DNA of 64,000 nt from Pseudopedobacter beijingensis (GTDB lineage: Bacteria; Bacteroidota; Bacteroidia; Sphingobacteriales; Sphingobacteriaceae): positions 1-64,000 of the forward strand of contig NZ_JBHUDG010000002.1 of assembly GCF_042678145.1 (NCBI RefSeq), in the 5' to 3' direction. The first letter of the stretch is position 1. Each line of letters begins with the position of its first letter. Shown one piece after another: positions 18,480 to 27,679 of the stretch. The translations under genes were made by a program, and so were the position numbers. The notes beneath the pieces are model-generated. The model made no database searches and had not been told where the DNA came from. It saw nothing but the letters and a program-made list of their open reading frames with translations.

Positions 18480-21400
18480 TCTAGTTCGTCTTCTTTAGAT
18501 TGTCTTCCAACTTTTATGATTGGATTTTCCTGCGTTCCGGTTACTTTTATCGGTATACCAATAATACCCAAAGGGGGTAATCCAAGTCGAAATCCCATAT
18601 TCAGTTTTCCGTCCAGGCTAACTTGTCCCTCGAAACGAGGTCTAAATCCTGCAATCTTCATTTTAGTTCTTTCAATAGTCATAATGTTGTTCTTAATATT
18701 GGATTTAATCACAACTTTATTGACTTCCGGATCTTTTAATTCACCATGGGAAGTTTTTGAAGCAATCCCATCCATGAGCTTAAAGCCTTTAAACTTTATC
18801 TTTTCCAAACTTAATGTACCTTCGCCTACAATAGATTTCAATACTGGAGACATGTTCTGATCTAATGCTCCTGCTAGTTTATAGTCAAGAGAAACAATGC
18901 CGTAGGCACTTTTTGCAGACGAAGCCATTTCCCTAAACAAGGCAACTTCATGGTATGCCCGTTGGATATCAAAATTCTCTGCTTTTATAGCATATTCAAA
19001 ATTCGCTCTTTTAGGGTTTATAGGATTATAGTTGGCATCCATACTTACTTTAGTCCCAGCTAAATCAAAACTGGTTTCCTGCAAGGTAACAGCTCCTTTG
19101 TCGGTAGCAACCTTTCCACTAAAATTATTAATAATTAAATCATCATATTTTACTTTGTCCACTTTTGCAGAAAAATCTATAGATAAATCTTGTGGGACAA
19201 GTATAACGCCTGTAGCGGCAGAAGTAGAAGTATTGGAAGTGGAATTGTCTGCATAGGCCATAAATTCATTGGCATTAATGTATTTACTGTTAAGATCAAA
19301 TTTACCGGATAATGTGCTCCGGGAGTTTACAATATAATTGACTACATTTTCTAAATGACCATTGACTGTGAATTTACTGTCGCCATAAGACCCGGTGAAA
19401 GTTTTGAATAGCATTTTTTCTTTAAAGAACGCAAACCTTCCGGTATGGATGTAGAAGTCTTTAGGAAATAGATCGGTATTAATTCTAATGTTGTCTATTT
19501 CTAAAAAGCCATTATTTCTCAATTTATCGAAGTTGCCGGCAAGGGCGTCTTTCTGAGATCCTTGTAAATTAAAGTTGGTTTTGATGAAGCCGTTTACGTC
19601 ATAACCTTTTACGGCAAATATCTTGTAGATAGCTCCCAAATCAATTTCTCCCTTAGAGTTTATCCGGTAATTGACATTGTCAAAGTTATGGAGGTTAGCT
19701 TTTAATTCAAAAGGTTTGCCTGCAATCTGGAATTTAATGGGTAACACCTCTACTTTCAAATCCTTGAAAGAACCTTTACTACTGCTTACACGGGTTACAA
19801 TGGAGATGTTTTCTACTGGAATAGGGTAAGCTAAAACTTTGATGTAACCGTCTTTAATTGCTACTTGGGTATTTGTAACTGGGAAAATGCGTTTAGCAGG
19901 AAGGTAATTTCCATCTACAAAGGCATCAATCAATAACTTGCCTTTAATTATAACACTATCCAATGGATAAAATTTAGGAATATCTGCCAGATCGAAACGA
20001 CTTTTAACCTCTCCTTTAACCAGAAAACGGTTGAAATCGCTAATGGTCAGATGTCCTTTTAAATAATTATCCAGTACATTCATATTCAGTTCAGTCAACC
20101 CAATTTTTACGTTGCTTAACAAGCTGTCTTTGGTAGAAGCGTTAATTTTAAAACTAACGTTTTGTACTGCTTCTGGTAGGTCTTTAAATTTGAGATAGCC
20201 ATTTTGCAGTTCAGCATTTAAATTGAACACAGGAATGCTGGTAATAACAGTATCCACTTTTCTGACACCAGAACGTTTTATTCCTTTAGCGTATTTCCCG
20301 TCAACTATAAAATCTAAATTGAATTTTCCTTTAAAGTTGATATTGTCTATTCCTAAAGCATCATTAAATTTCTCCAGGTCAATATTAGCCAAGGCCTTAG
20401 CCTTTATAGAAGAGGGCTCCAACCCATCCAGACTGAGATTAGCTGCAAAATAATCCTTTTCAAGGTTAAAACTCAAAGTATCTAACTGGAGTTTAATCTT
20501 TTCCGGAGCACAATTTGGTAATGTTACATGACTTCTCAGTATGAGGTTAGACAAAGGTGTTTTTGCATTTTGGTAGGCAATTTGACCGTTGTCAATGTTT
20601 AAATTTAAAGAGAAGTCAGGCATTTTATTTTCTTCAGCGATATACTGCCCAATTAATGACATCTCAATATCTGTGATTCCGCTGAGTTTTGTTTGGGAGG
20701 CCCATTTTACATATTCCGGAGGCAGAACAGAGAGTAATTGCTCTAATTGACTTTGTTTGCTGTTGACTTTAAAATTAATATCGTAACCATTATTAATGAA
20801 TGCGAACTTACCGGTAAACGTGATGGGGAGTTTGTTTATTTTAAGATCATTACGCTCAAATACAAAGGCTAATGAACTGGTATTTACTTGTGTAAGTAGT
20901 TTAGCGTCTATTTGCTTGTCAATCAGGTAGTTATGACCATCGTAATTGAAATTTAATGAGTCTATTTGTGCATGTGTGGCTAGTGCAAAAACAGATTCGG
21001 CTAAATTTCCTTTTCCTTTATAATTAAATCCCTTGGCATCAATGAGCATGGGTAAAGACCGATCGTTATAGACCAAATGACTATTGTTGATTTGTATCAG
21101 ATCTATTTTTAGTGATGTTTCGGAAGAAGTTTCCTGCTCTGGCGTTTGGGTGGTGTCAGATTTATAAATATTATAGTTTGCTATGCCCAGACTGTCTGTT
21201 TGTATATTGATAAGCGCATGGTCAAGATAAAACTTATTGATAGAAAGGGTTTCCGCAAATACCGAAGCGACATTTACACCCAAAGAAAGTTCTTTTGTTT
21301 TTAAGAGTGTTTCTTCTTTAAATGGCGCAGAACCATTAATGTCTACATCATAAATGGTGACGGTTAAATAAGGAAAGTGCTTGAAAAATGAGAGACTGAT

Positions 21401-21565
21401 GTCGCTAAAAGCTACCTTGGCATCTATATTCTCATTTGCCCATTCTTTTACTTTGGTATTAATGGTATTGGCAAAGAAGAAAGGAAGTATTGCCAATAAA
21501 GCAACGAAAGAAGCTAAAACAACGCCTGTTATCTTAGCGAATTTTATCAAAAATTCTTTTTTCAC
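18464..21565 (-). CDS. AsmA-family envelope protein
   Basis: A long (about 1033-residue) protein with one N-terminal membrane anchor (GVVLASFVALLAILPFFFAN) and a large periplasmic part. I prefer the GTG at 21565 (VKKEFLIKFAKITG); a TTG at 21589 would add 8 residues with no Met-like start context. After the anchor it has the AsmA N-terminal domain (VKEWANENIDAKVAFSDISL, then LSFFKHFPYLTVTIYDVDI). The C-terminal AsmA region near 900-1000 includes GEGTLSLEKIKFKGFKL. AsmA/TamB-like proteins are thought to bridge membranes for lipid transport or outer-membrane homeostasis. The exact role here is inferred. It ends in an acidic KEDELEEEKE tail. Confidence 0.85.
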   Translation of the reverse strand: MKKEFLIKFAKITGVVLASFVALLAILPFFFANTINTKVKEWANENIDAKVAFSDISLSFFKHFPYLTVTIYDVDINGSAPFKEETLLKTKELSLGVNVASVFAETLSINKFYLDHALINIQTDSLGIANYNIYKSDTTQTPEQETSSETSLKIDLIQINNSHLVYNDRSLPMLIDAKGFNYKGKGNLAESVFALATHAQIDSLNFNYDGHNYLIDKQIDAKLLTQVNTSSLAFVFERNDLKINKLPITFTGKFAFINNGYDINFKVNSKQSQLEQLLSVLPPEYVKWASQTKLSGITDIEMSLIGQYIAEENKMPDFSLNLNIDNGQIAYQNAKTPLSNLILRSHVTLPNCAPEKIKLQLDTLSFNLEKDYFAANLSLDGLEPSSIKAKALANIDLEKFNDALGIDNINFKGKFNLDFIVDGKYAKGIKRSGVRKVDTVITSIPVFNLNAELQNGYLKFKDLPEAVQNVSFKINASTKDSLLSNVKIGLTELNMNVLDNYLKGHLTISDFNRFLVKGEVKSRFDLADIPKFYPLDSVIIKGKLLIDAFVDGNYLPAKRIFPVTNTQVAIKDGYIKVLAYPIPVENISIVTRVSSSKGSFKDLKVEVLPIKFQIAGKPFELKANLHNFDNVNYRINSKGEIDLGAIYKIFAVKGYDVNGFIKTNFNLQGSQKDALAGNFDKLRNNGFLEIDNIRINTDLFPKDFYIHTGRFAFFKEKMLFKTFTGSYGDSKFTVNGHLENVVNYIVNSRSTLSGKFDLNSKYINANEFMAYADNSTSNTSTSAATGVILVPQDLSIDFSAKVDKVKYDDLIINNFSGKVATDKGAVTLQETSFDLAGTKVSMDANYNPINPKRANFEYAIKAENFDIQRAYHEVALFREMASSAKSAYGIVSLDYKLAGALDQNMSPVLKSIVGEGTLSLEKIKFKGFKLMDGIASKTSHGELKDPEVNKVVIKSNIKNNIMTIERTKMKIAGFRPRFEGQVSLDGKLNMGFRLGLPPLGIIGIPIKVTGTQENPIIKVGRQSKEDELEEEKE

Positions 21566-21732
21566 AAATGAGTTCAAATAAAAGTACAAAGGAACAACTT
21601 TCTAGGTGAATATGTGTCAATAAATAGAAATTAAAAAATAAATTTAGGAAGTGGAAATCAAAGGATTAAGATTTGAAAAGTAATCTAATTAAAAACGGGT
21701 TGTCCTCCTTTGTATTTATGTTGCATAGACTC

Positions 21733-22206
21733 TTATTCATGATGGTATGGCTCGCCTTTTAGAATGGTAAAGGCTCTGTACACCTGTTCCGTAAAAAACA
21801 ACCTGACCATTTGGTGAGAGAAAGTCATTTTAGATAAAGAAATTTTATCATTAGCTCTCTGGTATATAGTCTGATCAAATCCGTAAGGACCACCAATCAC
21901 AAAAATAAGATGTTGTGTGGCAGCAATCATTTTTTTGTTTAGAAAATCTGCAAATTGAATAGAGGTGTAGTTGCTGCCTTTTTCATCTAATAATACTACA
22001 AAATCGGTGCTGGAAATATGTTTGAATAATAATTCAGCTTCCTTTGCCTTTTGTTGCTCTTGTGTCAGATGCTTGGTGTTTTTGAGTTCAGGTAATTCCT
22101 TAATTTCAAATTTTATATAATGTTTCAGGCGTTTCAGGTATTTTTCTATACCATCTATCAGGTATTTATCCTCAGTTTTACCAACTGTAAGCAAAGAGAT
22201 TTTCAT
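21733..22206 (-). CDS. rlmH: 23S rRNA (pseudouridine(1915)-N(3))-methyltransferase RlmH
   Basis: A 157-residue SPOUT methyltransferase that methylates pseudouridine 1915 in helix 69 of 23S rRNA on the 70S ribosome. It begins MKISLLTVGKTEDKYL. The SAM-binding knot carries FVIGGPYGFDQTIYQRA (about 104-120) and the diagnostic C-terminus is KMTFSHQMVRLFFTEQVYRA, followed by GEPYHHE. Length and both signatures match the family exactly. Confidence 0.97.
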   Translation of the reverse strand: MKISLLTVGKTEDKYLIDGIEKYLKRLKHYIKFEIKELPELKNTKHLTQEQQKAKEAELLFKHISSTDFVVLLDEKGSNYTSIQFADFLNKKMIAATQHLIFVIGGPYGFDQTIYQRANDKISLSKMTFSHQMVRLFFTEQVYRAFTILKGEPYHHE

Positions 22207-22298
22207 TTTAATTGTCAGGAAATTCTAAAAATGTAAAATTAAAAAAAGAAAATTGTAAATATTAGTAATATATTTCTCCATTGAGGGTCTAAACTATT

Positions 22299-24107
22299 AT
22301 GAAACATATTCCAGAAGCATACCAAATTCAGGCAAAACAACTAGAAATAGTTATCGGTAATTTAAAACGAAAAGTAAATCAATATTCATTTGCAAGATTA
22401 TTGGTGTTTTTAGTGGCAATATTAGCGGTGTATATCTTTTTTGGGTATGGGATAAAAGCCTTGGTATTAATTGCAATAACGGCTATCGCTGTCTTTCTTT
22501 TTTTAGTAAAAAAACAAGTGCAGGAAGAAGTGTTGTTACAATTTAGTAAAGATAAACTGAGATTATTAGAAAATGAGGTTAACGTTCTTGAATACAGAGA
22601 GAATTTGTATGATAACGGAAATCAGTTTTCCGATGCGAAACATGCCTATACAGATGACCTGGATATTTTTGGGCCAAACTCGGTATATGCCTATATAAAC
22701 CGTTGTTCTAGTCAGAAAGCAAGACGAATTTTAGCCAGCTATTTTAAAGAACCGGCAAATCGTAGTGAAATATTAAAAAGGCAGGAAGCCATTGTTGAGT
22801 TGGGTCAATTTTCATCTGACACCTTAGATTATCGTACTCGTTTGCTTTCGCTTCCATCCAGAGATATTGATGTGCTTGAAGTTTTTTTTACCGATAAGCT
22901 AGCTAAGGCTATGGGTTTTATTCAAAACACAAAGCTAAAAGCTTATGCGGTGGCAGTTCCATTTTTAAGTATTGCTCTTTTAGTTTTAACAGTTTTTTGG
23001 GGAGGTCTGTGGTTTAATATTTTGGGACTTTTTCTGCTGCTAAATTTTATTGTTTATTTCTTTTATAAAGCGAGGATAGATTTTGTACATGAGGGAATTG
23101 GGAAAAGCTCCGCTATTTTTAAAAATTACGCTTCTAATCTGAAATGGATTGAAAATCAGGAATGGAAGGCAGATTTATTAAAAGATAAGACGTCAACAGG
23201 AGGTAAAAGAAAAGAAGTTTACAGGCAATTTCTTGAATTAGATAAAATTTTAACCAACCTAAACTACAGATTCAATATAATTGTAGCTATTTTTCTTAAC
23301 CTCTTTTTTCAATGGGATTTAAGGCAGCTTAGAAAACTTTATGCCTGGCATTTAAAAAGTGAAAGCGATATTGTAGACGGTTTTGATACTATAGCCCAAT
23401 TTGAGGTATTGATTAGTCTGAGTGTTTTAGATAATAATCATCCGGAGTGGACTTACCCGAAAATAGAAGAAGGTTTCGGTTTCGAATCTAAAGAACTGGG
23501 CCATCCATTGATTGAAGAATCCAAACGGGTAAATAATGATTTTTCTTTGGGAGAGAGACCTACAGCTGATGTGATTACCGGATCCAATATGGCCGGAAAA
23601 TCTACCTTCCTGCGAACTGTAGGAGTAAATATGGTTCTCGCTTTTTTGGGAGCTAAAACCTGTTCAAAAGCTTTTAAATCATCAGTTTTTAATCTCTATT
23701 CTTTTATGAGAATAAAAGATTCTTTAGCGGAAAGTACTTCCACTTTTAAAGCAGAAATAGATAGACTGAAAATGATTTTGGAAGAAACAGCCAAAGATGA
23801 AACAGCTTTTGTTTTAATAGATGAAATGCTGCGAGGAACAAATAGTAAAGATAAATATTTGGGTTCTAAAGCATTTATAGAACGGATGATCCAGCAAAAA
23901 ACACCTGGTTTTATTGCTACACATGATTTGCAAATAGCAGATTTGGAAAAAGACTATCCATCATCGGTGCGAAACTATCACTTTGATATTTCTGTTAAAG
24001 ATGAAGAGATGTTTTTTGACTATAAAATTAAAAATGGTGAATGTAAGACTTTTAATGCCTCTATATTGCTGAAAGCAATAGGTTTAGATGTTACAAATGG
24101 TGAGTGA
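22299..24107 (+). CDS. Membrane-associated MutS-like ATPase
   Basis: A 602-residue protein with a C-terminal MutS ABC-type ATPase. Walker A is TGSNMAGKSTFLRT near 425-438, then a MutS core (MRIKDSLAESTSTFKAEI). Walker B is FVLIDEMLRGTNSKD near 503-517, and the His motif is FIATHDLQIADL. The mismatch-recognition and connector domains of true MutS are missing. Instead there are two pairs of hydrophobic segments (about 33-72 and 208-255) that should be membrane-spanning. The family is common in Bacteroidota and usually annotated as a mismatch-repair protein, but the membrane anchoring makes a classical repair role doubtful. It diverges from rlmH. Confidence 0.85.
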   Translation: MKHIPEAYQIQAKQLEIVIGNLKRKVNQYSFARLLVFLVAILAVYIFFGYGIKALVLIAITAIAVFLFLVKKQVQEEVLLQFSKDKLRLLENEVNVLEYRENLYDNGNQFSDAKHAYTDDLDIFGPNSVYAYINRCSSQKARRILASYFKEPANRSEILKRQEAIVELGQFSSDTLDYRTRLLSLPSRDIDVLEVFFTDKLAKAMGFIQNTKLKAYAVAVPFLSIALLVLTVFWGGLWFNILGLFLLLNFIVYFFYKARIDFVHEGIGKSSAIFKNYASNLKWIENQEWKADLLKDKTSTGGKRKEVYRQFLELDKILTNLNYRFNIIVAIFLNLFFQWDLRQLRKLYAWHLKSESDIVDGFDTIAQFEVLISLSVLDNNHPEWTYPKIEEGFGFESKELGHPLIEESKRVNNDFSLGERPTADVITGSNMAGKSTFLRTVGVNMVLAFLGAKTCSKAFKSSVFNLYSFMRIKDSLAESTSTFKAEIDRLKMILEETAKDETAFVLIDEMLRGTNSKDKYLGSKAFIERMIQQKTPGFIATHDLQIADLEKDYPSSVRNYHFDISVKDEEMFFDYKIKNGECKTFNASILLKAIGLDVTNGE

Positions 24108-24131
24108 AATTAGTGGTGGATTGTAAAAAAT

Positions 24132-24169
24132 AAAACTGCCGACTGGATATTATTTCAGTCGGCAGTTTT
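24132..24169. terminator. Bidirectional terminator after the MutS-like gene
   Basis: AAAACTGCCGACTG (24132-24145) pairs perfectly with CAGTCGGCAGTTTT (24156-24169) around a 10-base loop, between two convergent genes. Confidence 0.88.
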
Positions 24170-24199
24170 GTTATAACTTAAAAGAAGCTCTGAATAACA

Positions 24200-25096
24200 C
24201 TAAAAAACAAAGCCAAATACATAATAATGCTCAAAGAATGTGATTTTTTGTTTAGCATTATCATAAGCATTTCTGCCTGTGGTACGTATTTTAGTCAAAT
24301 CGGTGAATCCGGTTTTAAAAGTACCTTGTAAGAAGAAATGTTTAGTTAGAAACATTTTTGCACCTACCTTTGCTGATGCACCCCATCCCGCTACATTCCA
24401 ATAATGATTTGCGCCAACACCAAAAAATCTTGCATCCGTTCTTGGTACCAGTAAACCAGCGTCTATTCCTGTTTCCATGGTTAGGTACTGCTTTTTGTTA
24501 CGGGCAACCCAAATGTCGTCATATCTTTCTATTGCTACCGTAGCAAAGTTATAACCGTCAGTATGTTCAAAGGTTAAGAACTCATCTTTAATCTCAAAAT
24601 CATTATTATCATAAGTTCCAGCATAAGAACCTGTCTGAATAGGATTAGCCGGATCTGAGATTTGTGGATCAATATATCCCGATATTTTAACGGTTTGAGG
24701 AGTATTCATGACATATTTCATGTGGTCCCACCCTAAAGAAATTGTATAATTATCTTTAATATAATACCCAAAGTGGAAGTTGAATTGAGGTATACTGATT
24801 TCGGCAGGATTAATATAATCCCAGCTTAATTTACTAGGTCTGTCCGTTGCGTGTACTTTGTACAATGTAAAGTCATAACCGGGACCTTTAAAGTGGATAT
24901 CACTTTTAGAGTAAGAAGAAAAGTTATAACCCCAATGAATATAAAACTTCCCTTTATTACTGTAATCTCTGGAGTTTTTGGGTTTGAAGATACTTTTAGA
25001 CGAATAATTTAAGGAGTCAGTATCCATTGCAGCAGTACTTATTTGTGTTAAAGCAAGTACCATAAAAAATGTCAAAGCATTTTTTTTGAAATTCAT
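24200..25096 (-). CDS. Predicted outer-membrane beta-barrel protein of unknown function
   Basis: I choose the ATG at 25096 (MNFKKNALTFFMVLALTQIS), which starts a signal peptide; an upstream ATG at 25117 adds 7 residues before it. The mature part is about 280 residues of alternating strands (for example GKFYIHWGYNFSSYSKSD, NFHFGYYIKDNYTISLG, AKVGAKMFLTKHFFLQGTF). It ends in YYVFGFVF, an aromatic C-terminal beta signal. I do not recognise a named family; a porin or surface barrel is inferred. Single gene between two terminators. Confidence 0.7.
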   Translation of the reverse strand: MNFKKNALTFFMVLALTQISTAAMDTDSLNYSSKSIFKPKNSRDYSNKGKFYIHWGYNFSSYSKSDIHFKGPGYDFTLYKVHATDRPSKLSWDYINPAEISIPQFNFHFGYYIKDNYTISLGWDHMKYVMNTPQTVKISGYIDPQISDPANPIQTGSYAGTYDNNDFEIKDEFLTFEHTDGYNFATVAIERYDDIWVARNKKQYLTMETGIDAGLLVPRTDARFFGVGANHYWNVAGWGASAKVGAKMFLTKHFFLQGTFKTGFTDLTKIRTTGRNAYDNAKQKITFFEHYYVFGFVF

Positions 25097-25124
25097 AAAT
25101 AACATATCAATGTACAATAAAGTA

Positions 25125-25168
25125 ACCCATTAAAAAACCCGAAAATTACTTCGGGTTTTTTAATGGGT
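25125..25168 (-). terminator. Terminator of the aconitase gene
   Basis: An 18-bp perfect stem (ACCCATTAAAAAACCCGA at 25125-25142 with its complement at 25151-25168) around an 8-base loop. It lies 14 bases beyond the aconitase stop and contains T/A runs for either direction. Confidence 0.9.
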
Positions 25169-25181
25169 AATAATAAAGTTT

Positions 25182-27452
25182 TTATCCTTTTGCGGCGTTT
25201 TTACGGATAATATTCAGTGCGCCACCAGCTTTAAACCACTCTATTTGTTGGGCGTTGTAGCTGTGGTTTACTAAAATTTCGTCTTTAGAACCGTCTTTAT
25301 GGTGTAGTACGATAGTCAATGGAGTATTAGGTGCAAATGATGTCAAACCTAATATATCTATTGTATCGTCTTCCAGAATTTTGTTGTAATCCTCTTTATT
25401 AGCAAAAGTCAATCCCAGCATCCCTTGTTTTTTCAGGTTTGTCTCGTGAATACGAGCAAAAGATTTTACAAGAACTGCTCTAACTCCTAAATGACGAGGT
25501 TCCATGGCAGCATGCTCTCTGGAAGAACCTTCTCCATAGTTTTCATCACCAACTACGATAGAACCAATACCAGCAGCTTTATAAGCTCTTTGAGTAGCAG
25601 GTACAGGACCATATTCGCCAGTTAATTGATTTTTAACATCGTCTGTTTTTTCGTTAAAGAAGTTAACAGCACCAATTAACATGTTATTAGAGATGTTATC
25701 TAAGTGACCACGGAACTTTAACCATGGACCTGCCATAGAAATATGGTCAGTAGTACATTTTCCTTTGGCTTTGATTAATAGTTTCAAGCCCAAAAGGTCA
25801 GTCCCTTCCCATGCAGCGAAAGGCTCTAATAATTGCAGACGATGAGAAGTTGGAGATACAATTACTTCAACGTTGCTACCGTCTTCAGCCGGAGCCTGAT
25901 ATCCTGGATCATCAACAGCAAAACCTTTTTGAGGTAATTCATCACCTGTAGGCGGATCTAATTTTACCTGCTCACCATTTGCATTGGTAAGTGTATCTGT
26001 CAACGGATTAAAATCTAAACGACCAGAAATTGCTATGGCAGCAACCATCTCAGGAGAGGCTACAAAAGCAAATGTATTAGGGTTACCGTCTGCTCTTTTT
26101 GCAAAGTTTCTGTTGAAAGAGTGAACGATAGTGTTTTTCTCTTGTTTATCTGCACCCACACGGTCCCACATACCAATACATGGACCACACGCATTGGTAA
26201 ATACAGTAGCGTTAAGATCTTCAAATGTTTTTAAGTAACCATCTCTGTCTGCCGTAAAGCGAACCTGCTCAGAACCAGGATTGATACCAAAATCTGCTTT
26301 GGTGCTTAAGCCTTTATCTACAGCTTGTTTAGCAATAGAAGCAGCTCTTGAAAGATCTTCGTAAGAAGAGTTGGTACAAGAACCAATTAAGCCCCATTCA
26401 ACTTTCATTGGCCAACCATTTTTCTCTGCTTCTTGTTTCATCTGAGAAATAGGAGTAGCCAAATCTGGTGTAAACGGACCATTCAAGTGTGGTTCAAGTT
26501 CAGAAAGGTTTATTTCAATAACCTGATCAAAATATTTTTCTGGCTCAGCATAAACTTCCGCGTCAGCAGTTAAATGTGCTTTAATCGCGTTAGCTGCATC
26601 AGCAACATCGTCTCTGTTGGTCGCTCTTAAATAGCGTTCCATAGACTCATCGTAACCAAAAGTAGAAGTGGTTGCTCCAATTTCTGCACCCATGTTACAG
26701 ATGGTACCTTTACCGGTACATGACATTGAAGTAGCACCTTCACCAAAGTATTCAACAATACATCCGGTACCACCTTTTACAGTTAAAATACCCGCAACTT
26801 TTAAGATTACATCTTTTGGTGCAGTCCAACCATTTAACTTGCCGGTTAGTTTTACACCAATTAATTTAGGGAATTTTAGTTCCCACGGTAATCCAGCCAT
26901 TACGTCACAAGCATCAGCACCACCTACACCAATAGCCAGCATACCTAAACCACCAGCATTAACAGTGTGAGAATCGGTACCGATCATCATACCCCCGGGG
27001 AAAGCATAATTTTCCAATACCACCTGGTGGATAATACCAGCGCCAGGTTTCCAGAAGCCAATGCCGTATTTATTAGAAACAGAACCCAGGAAATCAAAAA
27101 CTTCCTTACTCTCTGTATTTGCTCTTTTTAAATCTTCTTCAGCACCAACTTTAGCCTGTATTAAGTGGTCGCAGTGAGCCGTAGAAGGTACAGCAACTTT
27201 AGCTCGTCCGGCTTGCATAAATTGCAAAAGAGCCATTTGAGCGGTAGCATCCTGCATCGCAACGCGGTCAGGAGCAAAATCTACATAAGACTCTCCACGG
27301 GTATAAGTCTCAGAAGCGTCACCTTGCCATAAGTGAGCATATAATATCTTTTCTGAAAGTGTTAGAGGTTTACCAACTAATTTTCTAGCAGCTTCTATGC
27401 GACTAGGGAAATTAGCATAAACTCTCTTAATCATGTCTATATCAAATGCCAT
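25182..27452 (-). CDS. Aconitate hydratase (mitochondrial-type)
   Basis: A 756-residue [4Fe-4S] enzyme that isomerises citrate to isocitrate in the TCA cycle. The iron-sulfur Cys are in GLIGSCTNSSYEDL (near 363) and NACGPCIGMWDRVG (near 427-432). Substrate and active-site stretches include IGTDSHTVNAGGLGMLAIGV (near 157) and DENYGEGSSREHAAMEPRHL (near 634-653). Length and motif order fit the mitochondrial-like aconitase common in Bacteroidota (about 755 residues) rather than the longer AcnA type. It is transcribed alone. Confidence 0.95.
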   Translation of the reverse strand: MAFDIDMIKRVYANFPSRIEAARKLVGKPLTLSEKILYAHLWQGDASETYTRGESYVDFAPDRVAMQDATAQMALLQFMQAGRAKVAVPSTAHCDHLIQAKVGAEEDLKRANTESKEVFDFLGSVSNKYGIGFWKPGAGIIHQVVLENYAFPGGMMIGTDSHTVNAGGLGMLAIGVGGADACDVMAGLPWELKFPKLIGVKLTGKLNGWTAPKDVILKVAGILTVKGGTGCIVEYFGEGATSMSCTGKGTICNMGAEIGATTSTFGYDESMERYLRATNRDDVADAANAIKAHLTADAEVYAEPEKYFDQVIEINLSELEPHLNGPFTPDLATPISQMKQEAEKNGWPMKVEWGLIGSCTNSSYEDLSRAASIAKQAVDKGLSTKADFGINPGSEQVRFTADRDGYLKTFEDLNATVFTNACGPCIGMWDRVGADKQEKNTIVHSFNRNFAKRADGNPNTFAFVASPEMVAAIAISGRLDFNPLTDTLTNANGEQVKLDPPTGDELPQKGFAVDDPGYQAPAEDGSNVEVIVSPTSHRLQLLEPFAAWEGTDLLGLKLLIKAKGKCTTDHISMAGPWLKFRGHLDNISNNMLIGAVNFFNEKTDDVKNQLTGEYGPVPATQRAYKAAGIGSIVVGDENYGEGSSREHAAMEPRHLGVRAVLVKSFARIHETNLKKQGMLGLTFANKEDYNKILEDDTIDILGLTSFAPNTPLTIVLHHKDGSKDEILVNHSYNAQQIEWFKAGGALNIIRKNAAKG

Positions 27453-27497
27453 GCTATTGAATTGATAATTAGTTTATACGAAATATTTTTTGTGTTA

Positions 27498-27505
27498 CAA
27501 ATTTA
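27498..27505 (-). promoter_or_regulatory. Candidate -7 element of the aconitase gene
   Basis: On the minus strand the sequence reads TAAATTTG (TAnnTTTG) about 45 bases before the ATG. A -33 TTG is not obvious. Confidence 0.4.
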
Positions 27506-27679
27506 ATAAAAATAGACAGGCTTATCTCTATTTTAATGTAAAACAAAGATTATTTAGAAGCATTCTATTTAGATTTCAGAGATAACCCGCAAAAGATCAT
27601 AAAAGTTTTAAGCGGAAGGGTAACAATTTTAGTCTTTTCCTGATAACCTTATATAAACATCATTTATGGAGGATATTTT

